This document shows, in pieces, positions 10,010 to 17,999 of a stretch of DNA of 64,000 bases (the stretch's first letter is position 1; the number at the start of each line of letters is the position of its first letter). The stretch comes from Mesosutterella faecium (GTDB taxonomy: Bacteria > Pseudomonadota > Gammaproteobacteria > Burkholderiales > Burkholderiaceae_F). The stretch spans positions 1,525,001-1,589,000 of the forward strand of contig NZ_JAKZJU020000001.1 of NCBI RefSeq assembly GCF_022809315.2. Reading direction: 5' to 3'. A program made the translations under genes and the position numbers. The notes under the pieces are model-generated. The model was given only the letters and a program-made list of their open reading frames with translations, was not told where the DNA came from and searched no databases.

Positions 10010-11341
10010 ATGACGGAAAAACAGGCAGGCTGGGGATCGAGGCTTGGTTTTATTCTGGCCAGCGCCGGATCCGCGGTGGGGCTTGGAGCCATTTGGAAGT
10101 TCCCCTATATGGCAGGCACGAACGGCGGTTCGGTTTTTATGCTCCCTTATATCTTTTTCACGCTGACGGTCGGCGTTTCGCTGCTGATGGCTGAATTTGC
10201 CATGGGAAGGGCGGGGCGGGCCGGGCCAATGGAAAGCCTGAACCGGGTCTGCGGACGGGGCTGGGGTATTTTCGGCGGCATAGGCGTTTTCACCGTATTT
10301 TTGATTCTGTCCTTTTATTCCTGTGTGGGAGGCTGGTGCCTTAAGTATTTGATTGACGCTTTGTCGGGACGGGGGCTGATCAGCGATGCGTCGCTGCTGG
10401 GATCGTATTTCGGTGATTTTGTCTCCAACGCGCCTGAGAGCTATCTGTTTCTTCTGGCTTTCCTCGGAGCCACAGCTCTGGTGGTTCTTAGAGGCATTCA
10501 GTCAGGAATAGAACGCGTTGCGAAAATCCTGATGCCGGCGCTTTTTATTCTCATGCTGATTCTTATTGTCCGGGGCGTCACGCTTCCTGGCGGGCTGGAA
10601 GGAGTCAAATATTTGTTTGCTCCCCGGTGGTCAGACTTCAATGCCTCGGCGCTTTTCAATGCCATGGGCTTCTGCTTCTTTTCCCTCTCGCTCGGAGCAG
10701 GCACGATGATCACCTACGGCTCATACCTGGACCCCAAGGCCGACCTGCCTAATTCCGTAGCCTGGGTTGCCACGCTGGCGATCGCATCGGCCATCCTGGG
10801 CGGCCTGATGATTCTGCCGGCTGTTTTTGCCTTTCATCTGGATCCGACGGCAGGCCCCGGGCTGACATTTGTGACCATGCCTGCTATTTTCGCCCAGATG
10901 CCGTTTGGTCATTTTTTCGCAGTTTTCTTTTATATCTGCCTGTTTGTAGCAGCGCTGACTTCATCGGTGTCCATGCTTGAAGCGTGTACGGCGCTGATGA
11001 CGCGGCGCTTTGAGCTTTCCCGCCGAAGGGCCATTTTGATCACCCTGGCAGGGTGCGCCGCTGTCGGGCTTTGCGCCACGCTTTCCTTCGGACCCTGGAG
11101 CGAGGTCAAGCTTTTCGGAAAGAATATCTTCGATCTCCTGGATTACGTGACCAGCAATATCGGCATGCCTCTCTCGAGCTTTGGCATCGCCATAGCGGCG
11201 GCATGGGCCGGCTGGAAATCCATGAAGCAGGAGCTGCAGAGCGCCCGCCCGATGAGCAGGGGCGCGCTTTTGTTTGTCCGAATCATGATTGGCGTGGTCA
11301 GCCCGCTGTTTGTTCTTATCGTCGCAGCCGGCAGCCTTTGA
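10010..11341 (+). CDS. Sodium-dependent transporter, NSS (neurotransmitter:sodium symporter) family
   Basis: A 443-residue inner-membrane protein with about 11-12 hydrophobic helices. The first helix has the NSS signature GSAVGLGAIWKFPYMAGTNG, which forms the sodium and substrate sites in LeuT-type transporters, and the second has FFTLTVGVSLLMAEFAMGR. Bacterial members import amino acids with sodium; this one's substrate cannot be read from sequence. The ATG at 10010 follows TAGGAAAACAT. The IS1202-like element ends about 120 bp upstream and may have changed its promoter region. A convergent hydrolase gene follows. Confidence 0.92.
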   Translation: MTEKQAGWGSRLGFILASAGSAVGLGAIWKFPYMAGTNGGSVFMLPYIFFTLTVGVSLLMAEFAMGRAGRAGPMESLNRVCGRGWGIFGGIGVFTVFLILSFYSCVGGWCLKYLIDALSGRGLISDASLLGSYFGDFVSNAPESYLFLLAFLGATALVVLRGIQSGIERVAKILMPALFILMLILIVRGVTLPGGLEGVKYLFAPRWSDFNASALFNAMGFCFFSLSLGAGTMITYGSYLDPKADLPNSVAWVATLAIASAILGGLMILPAVFAFHLDPTAGPGLTFVTMPAIFAQMPFGHFFAVFFYICLFVAALTSSVSMLEACTALMTRRFELSRRRAILITLAGCAAVGLCATLSFGPWSEVKLFGKNIFDLLDYVTSNIGMPLSSFGIAIAAAWAGWKSMKQELQSARPMSRGALLFVRIMIGVVSPLFVLIVAAGSL

Positions 11342-11420
11342 AGGCGCTTTCCCTCTGCAGCCCTGCGGACGCGGTCCCTTTCTGAACTCTCAGGTACGGC
11401 TTTCGTCAAAAAATAGAAAA

Positions 11421-11444
11421 GCTCCCTTCCGGCAGGAAGGGAGC
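11421..11444 (-). terminator. Terminator of the alpha/beta hydrolase gene
   Basis: GCTCCCTTCC / GGAAGGGAGC hairpin. On the minus strand it is followed by TTTTCTATTTTTTG, so it ends the hydrolase transcript coming from the right. Confidence 0.8.
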
Positions 11445-11457
11445 GGGGCCGGTTCAA

Positions 11458-12543
11458 TCAGAGATGCTTCTTGTAGAAATCATTGAGCTTTGCCACAGCC
11501 TGATCAACGTAGCGCGGCACCCAGTAGGTCTCGATATGAGAAGCGCCGGGAATCAGGTAAAGCTCCTTGTCCTTCGCGCCGGTCGCCATTGAAAAGACCT
11601 CTTTGGACATGTACAGCGTGTCAGCGCCGCTGCCGGCAATCATGAGGAGGGGAGCCGTGATGAGATTGACCTGATCGCGGGCATCCCAGGTCATCAGGTC
11701 CATGAGGCTTTCGGTCGTATAGCGGAAGCTGGAGCCTTCGGCCCGGTGAGTGAAGCCGTAGTAGACGATGCCTTCACGGTAAAGGTCCGTAGGAACGGAC
11801 TTCAGCGACTCATTGGTGACCTTGGAGTAGTCCACTTCGCCGCTGTAGAGCACTTTGCCGGTCGTAGCCATCAGTGCTCGTGCGTCGCTTGCCTGCTTCA
11901 TGCGCTCATTGATCGTTTTCACCGCTGAGTTCATGAAGCCGTTTCGGCGGACCTCGCCGGAATTGAACATGGACAGCGTGGCGACGGCCTTGAACCTCTT
12001 GTCGGATTTGGCAGCGTTGATGGTGTAGCCGCCTCCGCCGCAGATTCCAAGGGCGCCAAGACGGCTGGGGTCAACTCCGGGATACTTGGACAGGTAATCG
12101 GCCATGCCGTGGATATCTTCCGTGCGGAACTGGGGCTTGTCGGTATTGCGCGGCTCGCCTTCGCTGTGTCCCTGATAGGAGGCGTCTGCGGCAATTGTGA
12201 TATAGCCCAGCTCGGCCAGACGCTGCGCGTAAAGACCGGCCACCTGCTCCTTGACGCCCCCGTTCGGATGAGCGACCGTAATGGCAGGGTAGGTCTTTTT
12301 GGGATCATAGCCGGCCGGGGTATAGACGTTTGCCGAGATGGTGAGGCCATGAAGCTTGTAAGTGACGGGATGTATGTTTACGCGGCCTTCCATGTTGCGG
12401 GTGATGGCTCCGCGGTAAACCAGTCCGAAAGGATTGGCCTTGGGGGTGTCGGTAAGGTCAAAGGTCTTGTTGGGGCTGGCGGCCAGCGCGGCTCCCGTAA
12501 TCAGGCAGGCGGCGACCGCGGTTAAAGTTTTTCCCTTGTTCAT
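11458..12543 (-). CDS. Exported alpha/beta hydrolase, dienelactone-hydrolase/YcjY-like, with cysteine at the nucleophile position
   Basis: A 361-residue alpha/beta hydrolase with a Sec signal peptide (MNKGKTLTAVAACLITGAALAA-like N-terminus, cleaved after ALA). The nucleophile elbow is GICGGGG, placing Cys168 where most relatives have serine. Asp in AGSGADT and His in PGASHIETY complete a likely triad. Related proteins include YcjY and dienelactone hydrolases, and cysteine in this position is known from the latter. The substrate is unknown; an ester or peptide-like compound in the periplasm is an inference. It is divergent from the flavodoxin gene. Confidence 0.82.
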   Translation of the reverse strand: MNKGKTLTAVAACLITGAALAASPNKTFDLTDTPKANPFGLVYRGAITRNMEGRVNIHPVTYKLHGLTISANVYTPAGYDPKKTYPAITVAHPNGGVKEQVAGLYAQRLAELGYITIAADASYQGHSEGEPRNTDKPQFRTEDIHGMADYLSKYPGVDPSRLGALGICGGGGYTINAAKSDKRFKAVATLSMFNSGEVRRNGFMNSAVKTINERMKQASDARALMATTGKVLYSGEVDYSKVTNESLKSVPTDLYREGIVYYGFTHRAEGSSFRYTTESLMDLMTWDARDQVNLITAPLLMIAGSGADTLYMSKEVFSMATGAKDKELYLIPGASHIETYWVPRYVDQAVAKLNDFYKKHL

Positions 12544-12962
12544 AGCATCTTCCTTTTATAAAAATTCAAAGCGGGGGGATTCAAATGCTTTTCATGTCCG
12601 GCGCTGATGAGGAAATGCTAGGAGAAGGCGTGATTTTCAGTCAGTACGATTCAACCTCATTTTTTGCACATTCCTGCGGCATCGAAATAAGACCATCGGC
12701 AGACCTCCGGAAAAAGATAATATAAATCTATATGAAATCAAATATATAAATCAGGATATTTTCCCTTTCCGCTTTGAGGTGTTTCTTTGCGCCCGCATTT
12801 TTTTTGTCAGGTTGTCCATTGCCGTTGAATGGAGCATGCATGGAGTTTTAGGCAATAACTGAGTCGTCCCTGTGCAAATCTGTTCCGCGCTCATCCTTAA
12901 GATGGCTTCATGACAAGAGCCGGACAAGCGGCTCAGTGTGAAATTTGAGAAAGGAGCAGGTC
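12544..12962 (+). other. AT-rich divergent promoter region
   Basis: No gene is seen. The region between the hydrolase and flavodoxin genes is AT-rich, especially 12715-12765 (runs such as ATATAAATCTATATGAAATC), and should hold the promoters of both genes. No operator or consensus promoter stands out. Confidence 0.45.
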
Positions 12963-13520
12963 ATGACGAATCGCCGGATGTTTTTAGGCTTCATGGCGCT
13001 CGGCGGGGTCTCCTGGCTTAGGCCGGCGCTCGGCGCGGCCGCCAGGCGCCGTGTCGCAGTGATTTATTTTTCCAAGACAGGGCACACCAGAAGCCTGGCA
13101 GAATCCGTCCGCCACTTTACTGGCGCTGATCTTTATCAGGTAGAAACCAAGAAACCCTACCCAGCCGACTACACCCCGACTACTAAGATCGTGAAGGAGG
13201 AAATGGAAAAGGGCATTGTGAGGGAGATCAAGCCGTTTGCTTTCGATCCCTCGCGCTACGACGTCATTGTCCTTGCAACGCCCACCTGGTGGCATCACGT
13301 TTCCGCGCCGCTGCAGACCTGGATCCGGGGGCAGAAGCTGGACGGCCGCTTCGTCCTCACCGCCAACACGCATGGTGGCGGCGGCCTTATGCATACCAGA
13401 GAGGACTTTGAGAAGCTGCTTGCCGGGAGCAGGCTTGGGACGCACCTGACGGTTTTTGGAGCTGTTTCAGAAACCAGTTCCGAAGTTCAGAGCTGGCTCA
13501 AAACGAACGGCGTGATCTGA
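12963..13520 (+). CDS. Exported flavodoxin-fold protein
   Basis: A 185-residue protein with a twin-arginine-like signal (TNRRMFLGFMALGG) followed by a flavodoxin_4-type domain. The FMN phosphate loop is YFSKTGHTRSLAE, and APTWWHHVSAPLQTWI-like residues form the second flavin loop (LATPTWWHHVSAP). The ATG at 12963 is used because AAAGGAG lies seven bases upstream; an in-frame TTG at 12945 lies on that site. It probably carries electrons or reduces a substrate outside the cytoplasm. The AraC-type regulator gene follows 49 bp downstream, so the two may be co-regulated. Confidence 0.82.
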   Translation: MTNRRMFLGFMALGGVSWLRPALGAAARRRVAVIYFSKTGHTRSLAESVRHFTGADLYQVETKKPYPADYTPTTKIVKEEMEKGIVREIKPFAFDPSRYDVIVLATPTWWHHVSAPLQTWIRGQKLDGRFVLTANTHGGGGLMHTREDFEKLLAGSRLGTHLTVFGAVSETSSEVQSWLKTNGVI

Positions 13521-13569
13521 TGCCGGGATCTGTGCGGGCCTCGGGCCCTGCGGGCACAGGGAGTCTAGG

Positions 13570-14493
13570 ATGGAAAAAGAAGAGCTTGAGTTTTGGAGCC
13601 GGCAACTGAAGCAGGAGATTTTAAGCCGCCATAAGGCCGGGAACCGGAGCTGGACCGTGATACCGGGGCTGAATCTGAGCTGCCTCACTGAAGACACGAT
13701 CAACATGAACTGCTTCTATACCCTGTCGGCGGCTTTGATCCTGCAGGGGGAAAAGCGTGTCCGCGTGGGCGACAGGACCTACGCTTACGGGGCCGGAACC
13801 ATGGTCGTGACGTCGGTCGATGTGCCTACGGCGTTCAGCATTGAGGCCGACCCGGAGCATCCTTTTCTCTCCATGTCCCTCAAGCTGGATCCGTTCCTGC
13901 TGGCGGAGCTGATGCCGCAAGTCTCGGGCGAGCCCAGAGTTCAGGCCGGCCAGGATAATGAAGCGGATGCCGGCAGCTTCCTCGTGACCCACAGCACGGC
14001 AGAAATTCTTGAGGAGTTTGCGCACCTTTTAAAGCTGACTGACAGCGAAGCCAAAAGATCGGTCATGCTTCCCGGGGTGCTCAGAAACATTCACTATCTG
14101 GTGCTTTCTCATAACGCCGCCATCAATTTGAGGCAGTTCTGCGATACGCGCCTGCCTGTGGCGAGGATTGCCAAGGCTGTTTCCTGGATCAGAGGCCACT
14201 ACCGGGAGCCCATTTCGGTGGAGTATCTGGCCGGTTTGTCAGCCATGGCGCTGTCGACTTTTCACCAACATTTCCGCAACATCACCTCCATCACTCCCCT
14301 GCAGTACCAGAAGAGGCTCAGGCTCAACGAAGCCCGGCGACTGATGATCAGCGAGGGCCGCAGCGCCTCCGAAGCGGCTTTCGAGGTTGGATATGAAAGC
14401 GTCCAGCAGTTTAACCGGGAGTACAAAAGGCTCTTTGGCGCGCCTCCGGTGAGGGATGCGAAGCAGGCGATCGAGGGGCATAAAGGCCATTGA
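13570..14493 (+). CDS. AraC-family transcriptional regulator
   Basis: A 307-residue regulator. The N-terminal half matches the AraC-type cupin-like domain (LSAALILQGEKRVRVGDRTY, about residues 50-70). The C-terminal half has the two helix-turn-helix motifs: SVEYLAGLSAMALSTFHQHF and SASEAAFEVGYESVQQFNRE, the latter with the GYES-FNREYKR signature. It follows the flavodoxin gene and precedes an MFS transporter gene on the same strand. Regulation of either neighbour is plausible, since this regulator subtype is often next to oxidoreductase genes. Confidence 0.9.
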   Translation: MEKEELEFWSRQLKQEILSRHKAGNRSWTVIPGLNLSCLTEDTINMNCFYTLSAALILQGEKRVRVGDRTYAYGAGTMVVTSVDVPTAFSIEADPEHPFLSMSLKLDPFLLAELMPQVSGEPRVQAGQDNEADAGSFLVTHSTAEILEEFAHLLKLTDSEAKRSVMLPGVLRNIHYLVLSHNAAINLRQFCDTRLPVARIAKAVSWIRGHYREPISVEYLAGLSAMALSTFHQHFRNITSITPLQYQKRLRLNEARRLMISEGRSASEAAFEVGYESVQQFNREYKRLFGAPPVRDAKQAIEGHKGH

Positions 14494-14536
14494 TACTAAA
14501 ATGCCCTGAACGCGCTTTGTCCATAGTGGGCTTCTC

Positions 14537-15802
14537 ATGTCGTCAGGGTTTCCAAAATTTAAGCTTCCTTCAGGCCAGATGAAGGAAAACGGCCCCAGAA
14601 TTCGCCAGCTGCTGCTTTACATGCTCATTTTGCTTTTGGGCGGGACGCTGTATGCCTGGAGCGTCTTCTGCGAGTCCCTCGCAGCCAACCTGAGCGTTCT
14701 GACCGGCAGGCCGGTGACCTCCTCCAGCCTCTCGCTCGCCTTCAGCCTGTCCTTCGTCGGCTCTCCCGCGGGGATGATGCTGGCGGGCGCGGTTCACCGC
14801 AGGGCGGGGCTTCGGGCCGGGATCGCCGCAGGCTCCGTGATGTTTATGATCGGTATGGCCGGCACGGCGTTCAGCCCCCGGCCATGGCTCCTGATTCTGT
14901 TTTACGGCATTTTCTTCGGCATAGGCTCAGGCATGATCTTCTGCAGTGCGCTGGCCGGGGCCGTGGCCTTGTTTCCCGGGCACCGCGGGGTTGCAGGCGG
15001 CCTTGCCTCGATGTCCTGGGGGCTCAGTTCCATGCTCTATGCGCCGCTAGCCTCGGCGCTTGTGCAGGCGGTCGGCATCACGAAAACGATGGCGGGCATT
15101 GCGGTCTGCTCCGGAGGCCTGATTTTGCTTTTGACTTTTCTTCTCCGGGCGGATCTGTGCGGCGGCCCTGCTGCTGCACGAACGGAGAATTCCGCCTCGG
15201 GGCGCGAGGTCGTCTGGAAGGACATGATCCGCACGCCGGAGTTCCGGCTGATGTGGATTTTCATGATGCTCAGCTGCACGGCGAGTCTCATGCTTTTCTC
15301 CAGCTGCGTCCCGATTGCCACCCGGCAGCTGGGCATTTCGGCGATGCAGGCCTCCTTCGTGGTGGCGCTGCTGGCCCTGGCCAGCACCTGCGGGAGATTC
15401 TGCGGCGGCCTCCTTTCTGATTTCCTGGGACGCATCAATACGCTGCTGCTGGCAGTGGTCATTCTGGTCTTTGGGCTGACGGCCATGCTTTTCTCTTCCC
15501 AGGGACAGGTCGCGCTTTTTGCTCTGGGATGCATCGGCCTGGGCGGCGCCTACGGCGCCATCAATGCGATCTATCCCAGCTTTGTGGCGGATGTGTTCGG
15601 GGCCCGGGAGCTGTCCAGAAACTATGGATTCATGAATCTGGCCTGCTGCGCCGCGAGTTTCGCAGGGCCGGCGCTGCTTGTCCTGACGTCGCGGGAGGGC
15701 GGTTACGCCCTGACGTATGCCTCCGCCATCGCCGTGAGCGCCCTGGGGCTTTGCACAGGCTGGCTGCTTAAAAGGCAGTTAAGGCCGCAGCGGACTCCTT
15801 AA
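14537..15802 (+). CDS. MFS transporter, oxalate/formate antiporter (OFA)-like
   Basis: A 421-residue membrane protein with 12 predicted helices in two groups of six, separated by a hydrophilic loop around residues 205-230. The first helix GGTLYAWSVFCESL and the segment SSLSLAFSLSFVGSPAGMML resemble the OFA branch of the major facilitator superfamily, which includes oxalate:formate antiporters and other monocarboxylate carriers. Substrate is not determinable. The ATG at 14537 has no strong ribosome-binding site; a start at 14579 (MKENGPRI) is possible. Confidence 0.85.
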   Translation: MSSGFPKFKLPSGQMKENGPRIRQLLLYMLILLLGGTLYAWSVFCESLAANLSVLTGRPVTSSSLSLAFSLSFVGSPAGMMLAGAVHRRAGLRAGIAAGSVMFMIGMAGTAFSPRPWLLILFYGIFFGIGSGMIFCSALAGAVALFPGHRGVAGGLASMSWGLSSMLYAPLASALVQAVGITKTMAGIAVCSGGLILLLTFLLRADLCGGPAAARTENSASGREVVWKDMIRTPEFRLMWIFMMLSCTASLMLFSSCVPIATRQLGISAMQASFVVALLALASTCGRFCGGLLSDFLGRINTLLLAVVILVFGLTAMLFSSQGQVALFALGCIGLGGAYGAINAIYPSFVADVFGARELSRNYGFMNLACCAASFAGPALLVLTSREGGYALTYASAIAVSALGLCTGWLLKRQLRPQRTP

Positions 15803-15845
15803 GGCCGTTTTCTTCCAGCCTGTGGAATTCAGGCGGCCCGCATCC

Positions 15846-15885
15846 CCGTCATTACTTTGTCATTAATGCTTTATGGGGCTGTCAC
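15846..15885 (+). promoter_or_regulatory. Probable Pho box upstream of the metallophosphoesterase
   Basis: Two 11-bp-spaced repeats, CCGTCATTACT and TTGTCATTAAT (GTCAT at 15848 and 15859), match the PhoB consensus CTGTCATAAAT-CTGTCAC. A third GTCAC half-site lies two turns further on (15881). The site is about 100-140 bp before the ATG at 15985, suggesting phosphate-starvation control. Confidence 0.55.
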
Positions 15886-15984
15886 ACCCTCTCTCTAACA
15901 TTTGGCTCAAGTGAAAAGCGGCCGGTTTGGAAGGCCTTCCAGAACCGGCTCAGCGAAAACCAGGGAAGGCCGTTAGAGAGAAAA

Positions 15985-16941
15985 ATGAAACGTCGTCTGT
16001 TTATCCAGTCTGCTCTGGGCGCCCTGATCGCGCCCGCCGCAGGGCCCCTTTTTGCCAAAACGGTCACTTCTGAGGCGATTCAGCTTCCCCCGAGAAGCGA
16101 AATCGTCTCGCGTTTCGGGTTCGTGACGGATATTCATTACTGCGTCGCTCCCGTGCGCAGGATTCCGAGCGAGGACTCCATCCGCGTTTACCGCGATTCT
16201 CTGGCCAAGCTGCGCCAGGCCACGGATCTCTTTAACGTGAGCGATCTGGACTTCGCCATCGAGCTGGGGGACTTCAAGGACTGCAACGACGATGGCGACC
16301 GGGAAGGGACCCTGCGCTATCTGCAGACGGTCGAGGCGGCCTTCGGCCGGTTTAACGGCCCCCGCTACCATGTCTGCGGCAACCATGACTTTGACAAGAT
16401 CAGCTATCAGGACTTTTTAAGCACGGTGGTTAACCACGGCCCTGCCAACGGGAAGTCCTACTACAGCTTCATCTCCGGCGGCGTGAAATACATCGTTCTT
16501 GACGCCTGCTACAACAACGCCCGCGGCGAGCATTACTCCTGCGGGAACCTGAACTGGAAGGTGGCCGTCATCCCGGATGCGGAGCGTGCGTGGCTGAGCA
16601 AAGAGCTTTCCAGCGGGAAGGAGCCGGTGATCGTCTTCACCCACCAGCTGCTGGATTATTGGGATGTGAATCCGAACCTGCCGGATGATTTCATCATTCG
16701 GGATGCCAAGTCGGTGGTTGAAATGCTCGAAAAGAGCGGCCGCGTGCTGGCGGTCATTTCCGGTCACTACCACCGCGGGTATTACTCCGCCCGCAACGGC
16801 ATTCACTACATCGTGAATCAGGGGATGGTGGAGCGGCCGCTTCCTCGCAACGTGCTGGGCATTGTGAGCGTTGACAAAAACCAGAACGTTTACGTTGAGG
16901 GCATCTACAACGAACGCTCGCACGTCTGCCGCAGGGCCTGA
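15985..16941 (+). CDS. Exported metallophosphoesterase
   Basis: A 318-residue calcineurin-like phosphoesterase. The N-terminus MKRRLFIQSALGALIAPAAG is an export signal of Tat-like character. All metal-binding motifs are present in order: TDIHYC (Asp49, His51), ELGDFKDC, CGNHDFD, FTHQLLD and ISGHYHRGYY. The DIH start and spacing resemble alkaline-phosphatase-like or 3',5'-cAMP phosphodiesterase-type members. With the Pho box upstream, a role in scavenging phosphate from periplasmic phosphoesters is a reasonable inference; the exact substrate is not known. Confidence 0.9.
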   Translation: MKRRLFIQSALGALIAPAAGPLFAKTVTSEAIQLPPRSEIVSRFGFVTDIHYCVAPVRRIPSEDSIRVYRDSLAKLRQATDLFNVSDLDFAIELGDFKDCNDDGDREGTLRYLQTVEAAFGRFNGPRYHVCGNHDFDKISYQDFLSTVVNHGPANGKSYYSFISGGVKYIVLDACYNNARGEHYSCGNLNWKVAVIPDAERAWLSKELSSGKEPVIVFTHQLLDYWDVNPNLPDDFIIRDAKSVVEMLEKSGRVLAVISGHYHRGYYSARNGIHYIVNQGMVERPLPRNVLGIVSVDKNQNVYVEGIYNERSHVCRRA

Positions 16942-17045
16942 GAGCTTTCCGGGACCTCCGGGGACGGGCATGCCTCCGGAGGCGCCTGCAGCAGCCTTGA
17001 GCATGCCCATTTTGTAATCTGTTTCTCCTCCGGTTCATCGGTTTG

Positions 17046-17077
17046 CCGTGCAGGGATCCTCCCGCACGGTTTTTTTC
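17046..17077 (+). terminator. Metallophosphoesterase terminator
   Basis: CCGTGC-AGGGATCCTCCC-GCACGG hairpin followed by eight T residues. The stem contains an inner AGGGATCCTCCC near-palindrome. It faces the convergent thioredoxin gene. Confidence 0.85.
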
Positions 17078-17119
17078 TGCCGCAGACTGCGGCGTCCGGA
17101 CCGAAGGCCGCGGCGGCGC

Positions 17120-17449
17120 TCAGCCCTCTGCGCTCAGCAGCGCGTCCACTTTTCCCTTGAGAACCTCAGGGGCGACGGCTCCCATCACGCTGTCGACCAT
17201 TTTTCCGTCCTTGATGAGCGCGAAGAAAGGGATGCTCCTCACGTTGAACTGGCTGGCAAGCTCCGACTGCTCATCGACATTGACTTTGCCGACTTTAATG
17301 CGTCCCTCGTACTGATCGGCCAGATCCTTTACGGCCGGCATCATGAACTGGCAGGGACCGCACCAGTCTGCATAGAAGTCCACCAGGACAGGAATGCTGC
17401 TGGCCAGGGCTTCAGACTGGAAGTTGTCCTTATCAAATTTGTATTCCAT
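17120..17449 (-). CDS. trxA: Thioredoxin
   Basis: A 109-residue thioredoxin with the redox-active site WCGPC in DFYADWCGPCQFM and the cis-proline segment SIPFF. It reduces protein disulfides in the cytoplasm. An open frame extends to 17581, but the extra part overlaps the divergent regulator promoter and is not thioredoxin-like; ATG at 17447-17449 with AAAGGGAAAAATC before it is used. It is divergent from an HxlR-type regulator, with an inverted repeat between them. This suggests redox-responsive expression and a special-purpose thioredoxin rather than the housekeeping copy. Confidence 0.9.
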   Translation of the reverse strand: MEYKFDKDNFQSEALASSIPVLVDFYADWCGPCQFMMPAVKDLADQYEGRIKVGKVNVDEQSELASQFNVRSIPFFALIKDGKMVDSVMGAVAPEVLKGKVDALLSAEG

Positions 17450-17512
17450 GATTTTTCCCTTTGGAAAGGTGACTTTTGATATTTTTATTGTATATGGTTT
17501 AAAATTTATATC

Positions 17513-17531
17513 AAGTATTAAGAATATACTT
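17513..17531 (+). promoter_or_regulatory. Inverted-repeat operator between trxA and the HxlR regulator
   Basis: AAGTAT-N7-ATACTT (17513-17518 and 17526-17531) in an AT-rich intergenic region. Symmetric AT-rich half-sites of this size are typical for HxlR-family dimers, so it is the likely site for control of both divergent genes. Confidence 0.5.
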
Positions 17532-17562
17532 ACTTGGTCAGAAAAATAGAACTGGAGACGAA

Positions 17563-17904
17563 ATGGGCAGACACATATCACCGTGCGAGAACATGGCGGG
17601 CGAAGGCTGCGGGCTCAAGAGGGTTCTGGATCTCATCGGCGGGAAATGGAAAATCCTGATCCTCTGCGTCATTTACGCCGAGGGGACTGTCCGCTACGGA
17701 GAGCTTCGCCGCCGCATTTACGGCATTACGAATACGATGCTCGCCCACAGCCTGCGCGAGATGGAGCGCGACGGCTTGGTCGAACGGCATCAGTTCGATG
17801 AAATGCCGGTGAGGGTTGAATACAGTCTCACGGCGAGCGCCGGCAGCATGATTCCCATTCTTCTGGAGCTCAAGCGCTGGGGCGAAGAGCACATGAAGCC
17901 ATGA
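17563..17904 (+). CDS. HxlR-family transcriptional regulator
   Basis: A 113-residue winged-helix protein. The family signature CGLKRVLDLIGGKWKILIL is preceded by two cysteines (Cys8 and Cys16), and the recognition region reads LRRRIYGITNTMLAHSLREM, followed by the wing around RVEYSLT. HxlR proteins with an N-terminal cysteine often sense electrophiles or oxidants by thiol modification. Position divergent from thioredoxin supports such a role here. The ATG at 17563 overlaps the upstream non-coding extension of the trxA frame but not trxA itself. Confidence 0.9.
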   Translation: MGRHISPCENMAGEGCGLKRVLDLIGGKWKILILCVIYAEGTVRYGELRRRIYGITNTMLAHSLREMERDGLVERHQFDEMPVRVEYSLTASAGSMIPILLELKRWGEEHMKP

Positions 17905-17999
17905 GGGGCTGCCGCCCGGAGGTACGGCCCCGCCCTGCGTTAGTATATGATTAGCGGTATCTGGATGACACCTTTTACGGTCGCAGAAAGGGCCTTCGA

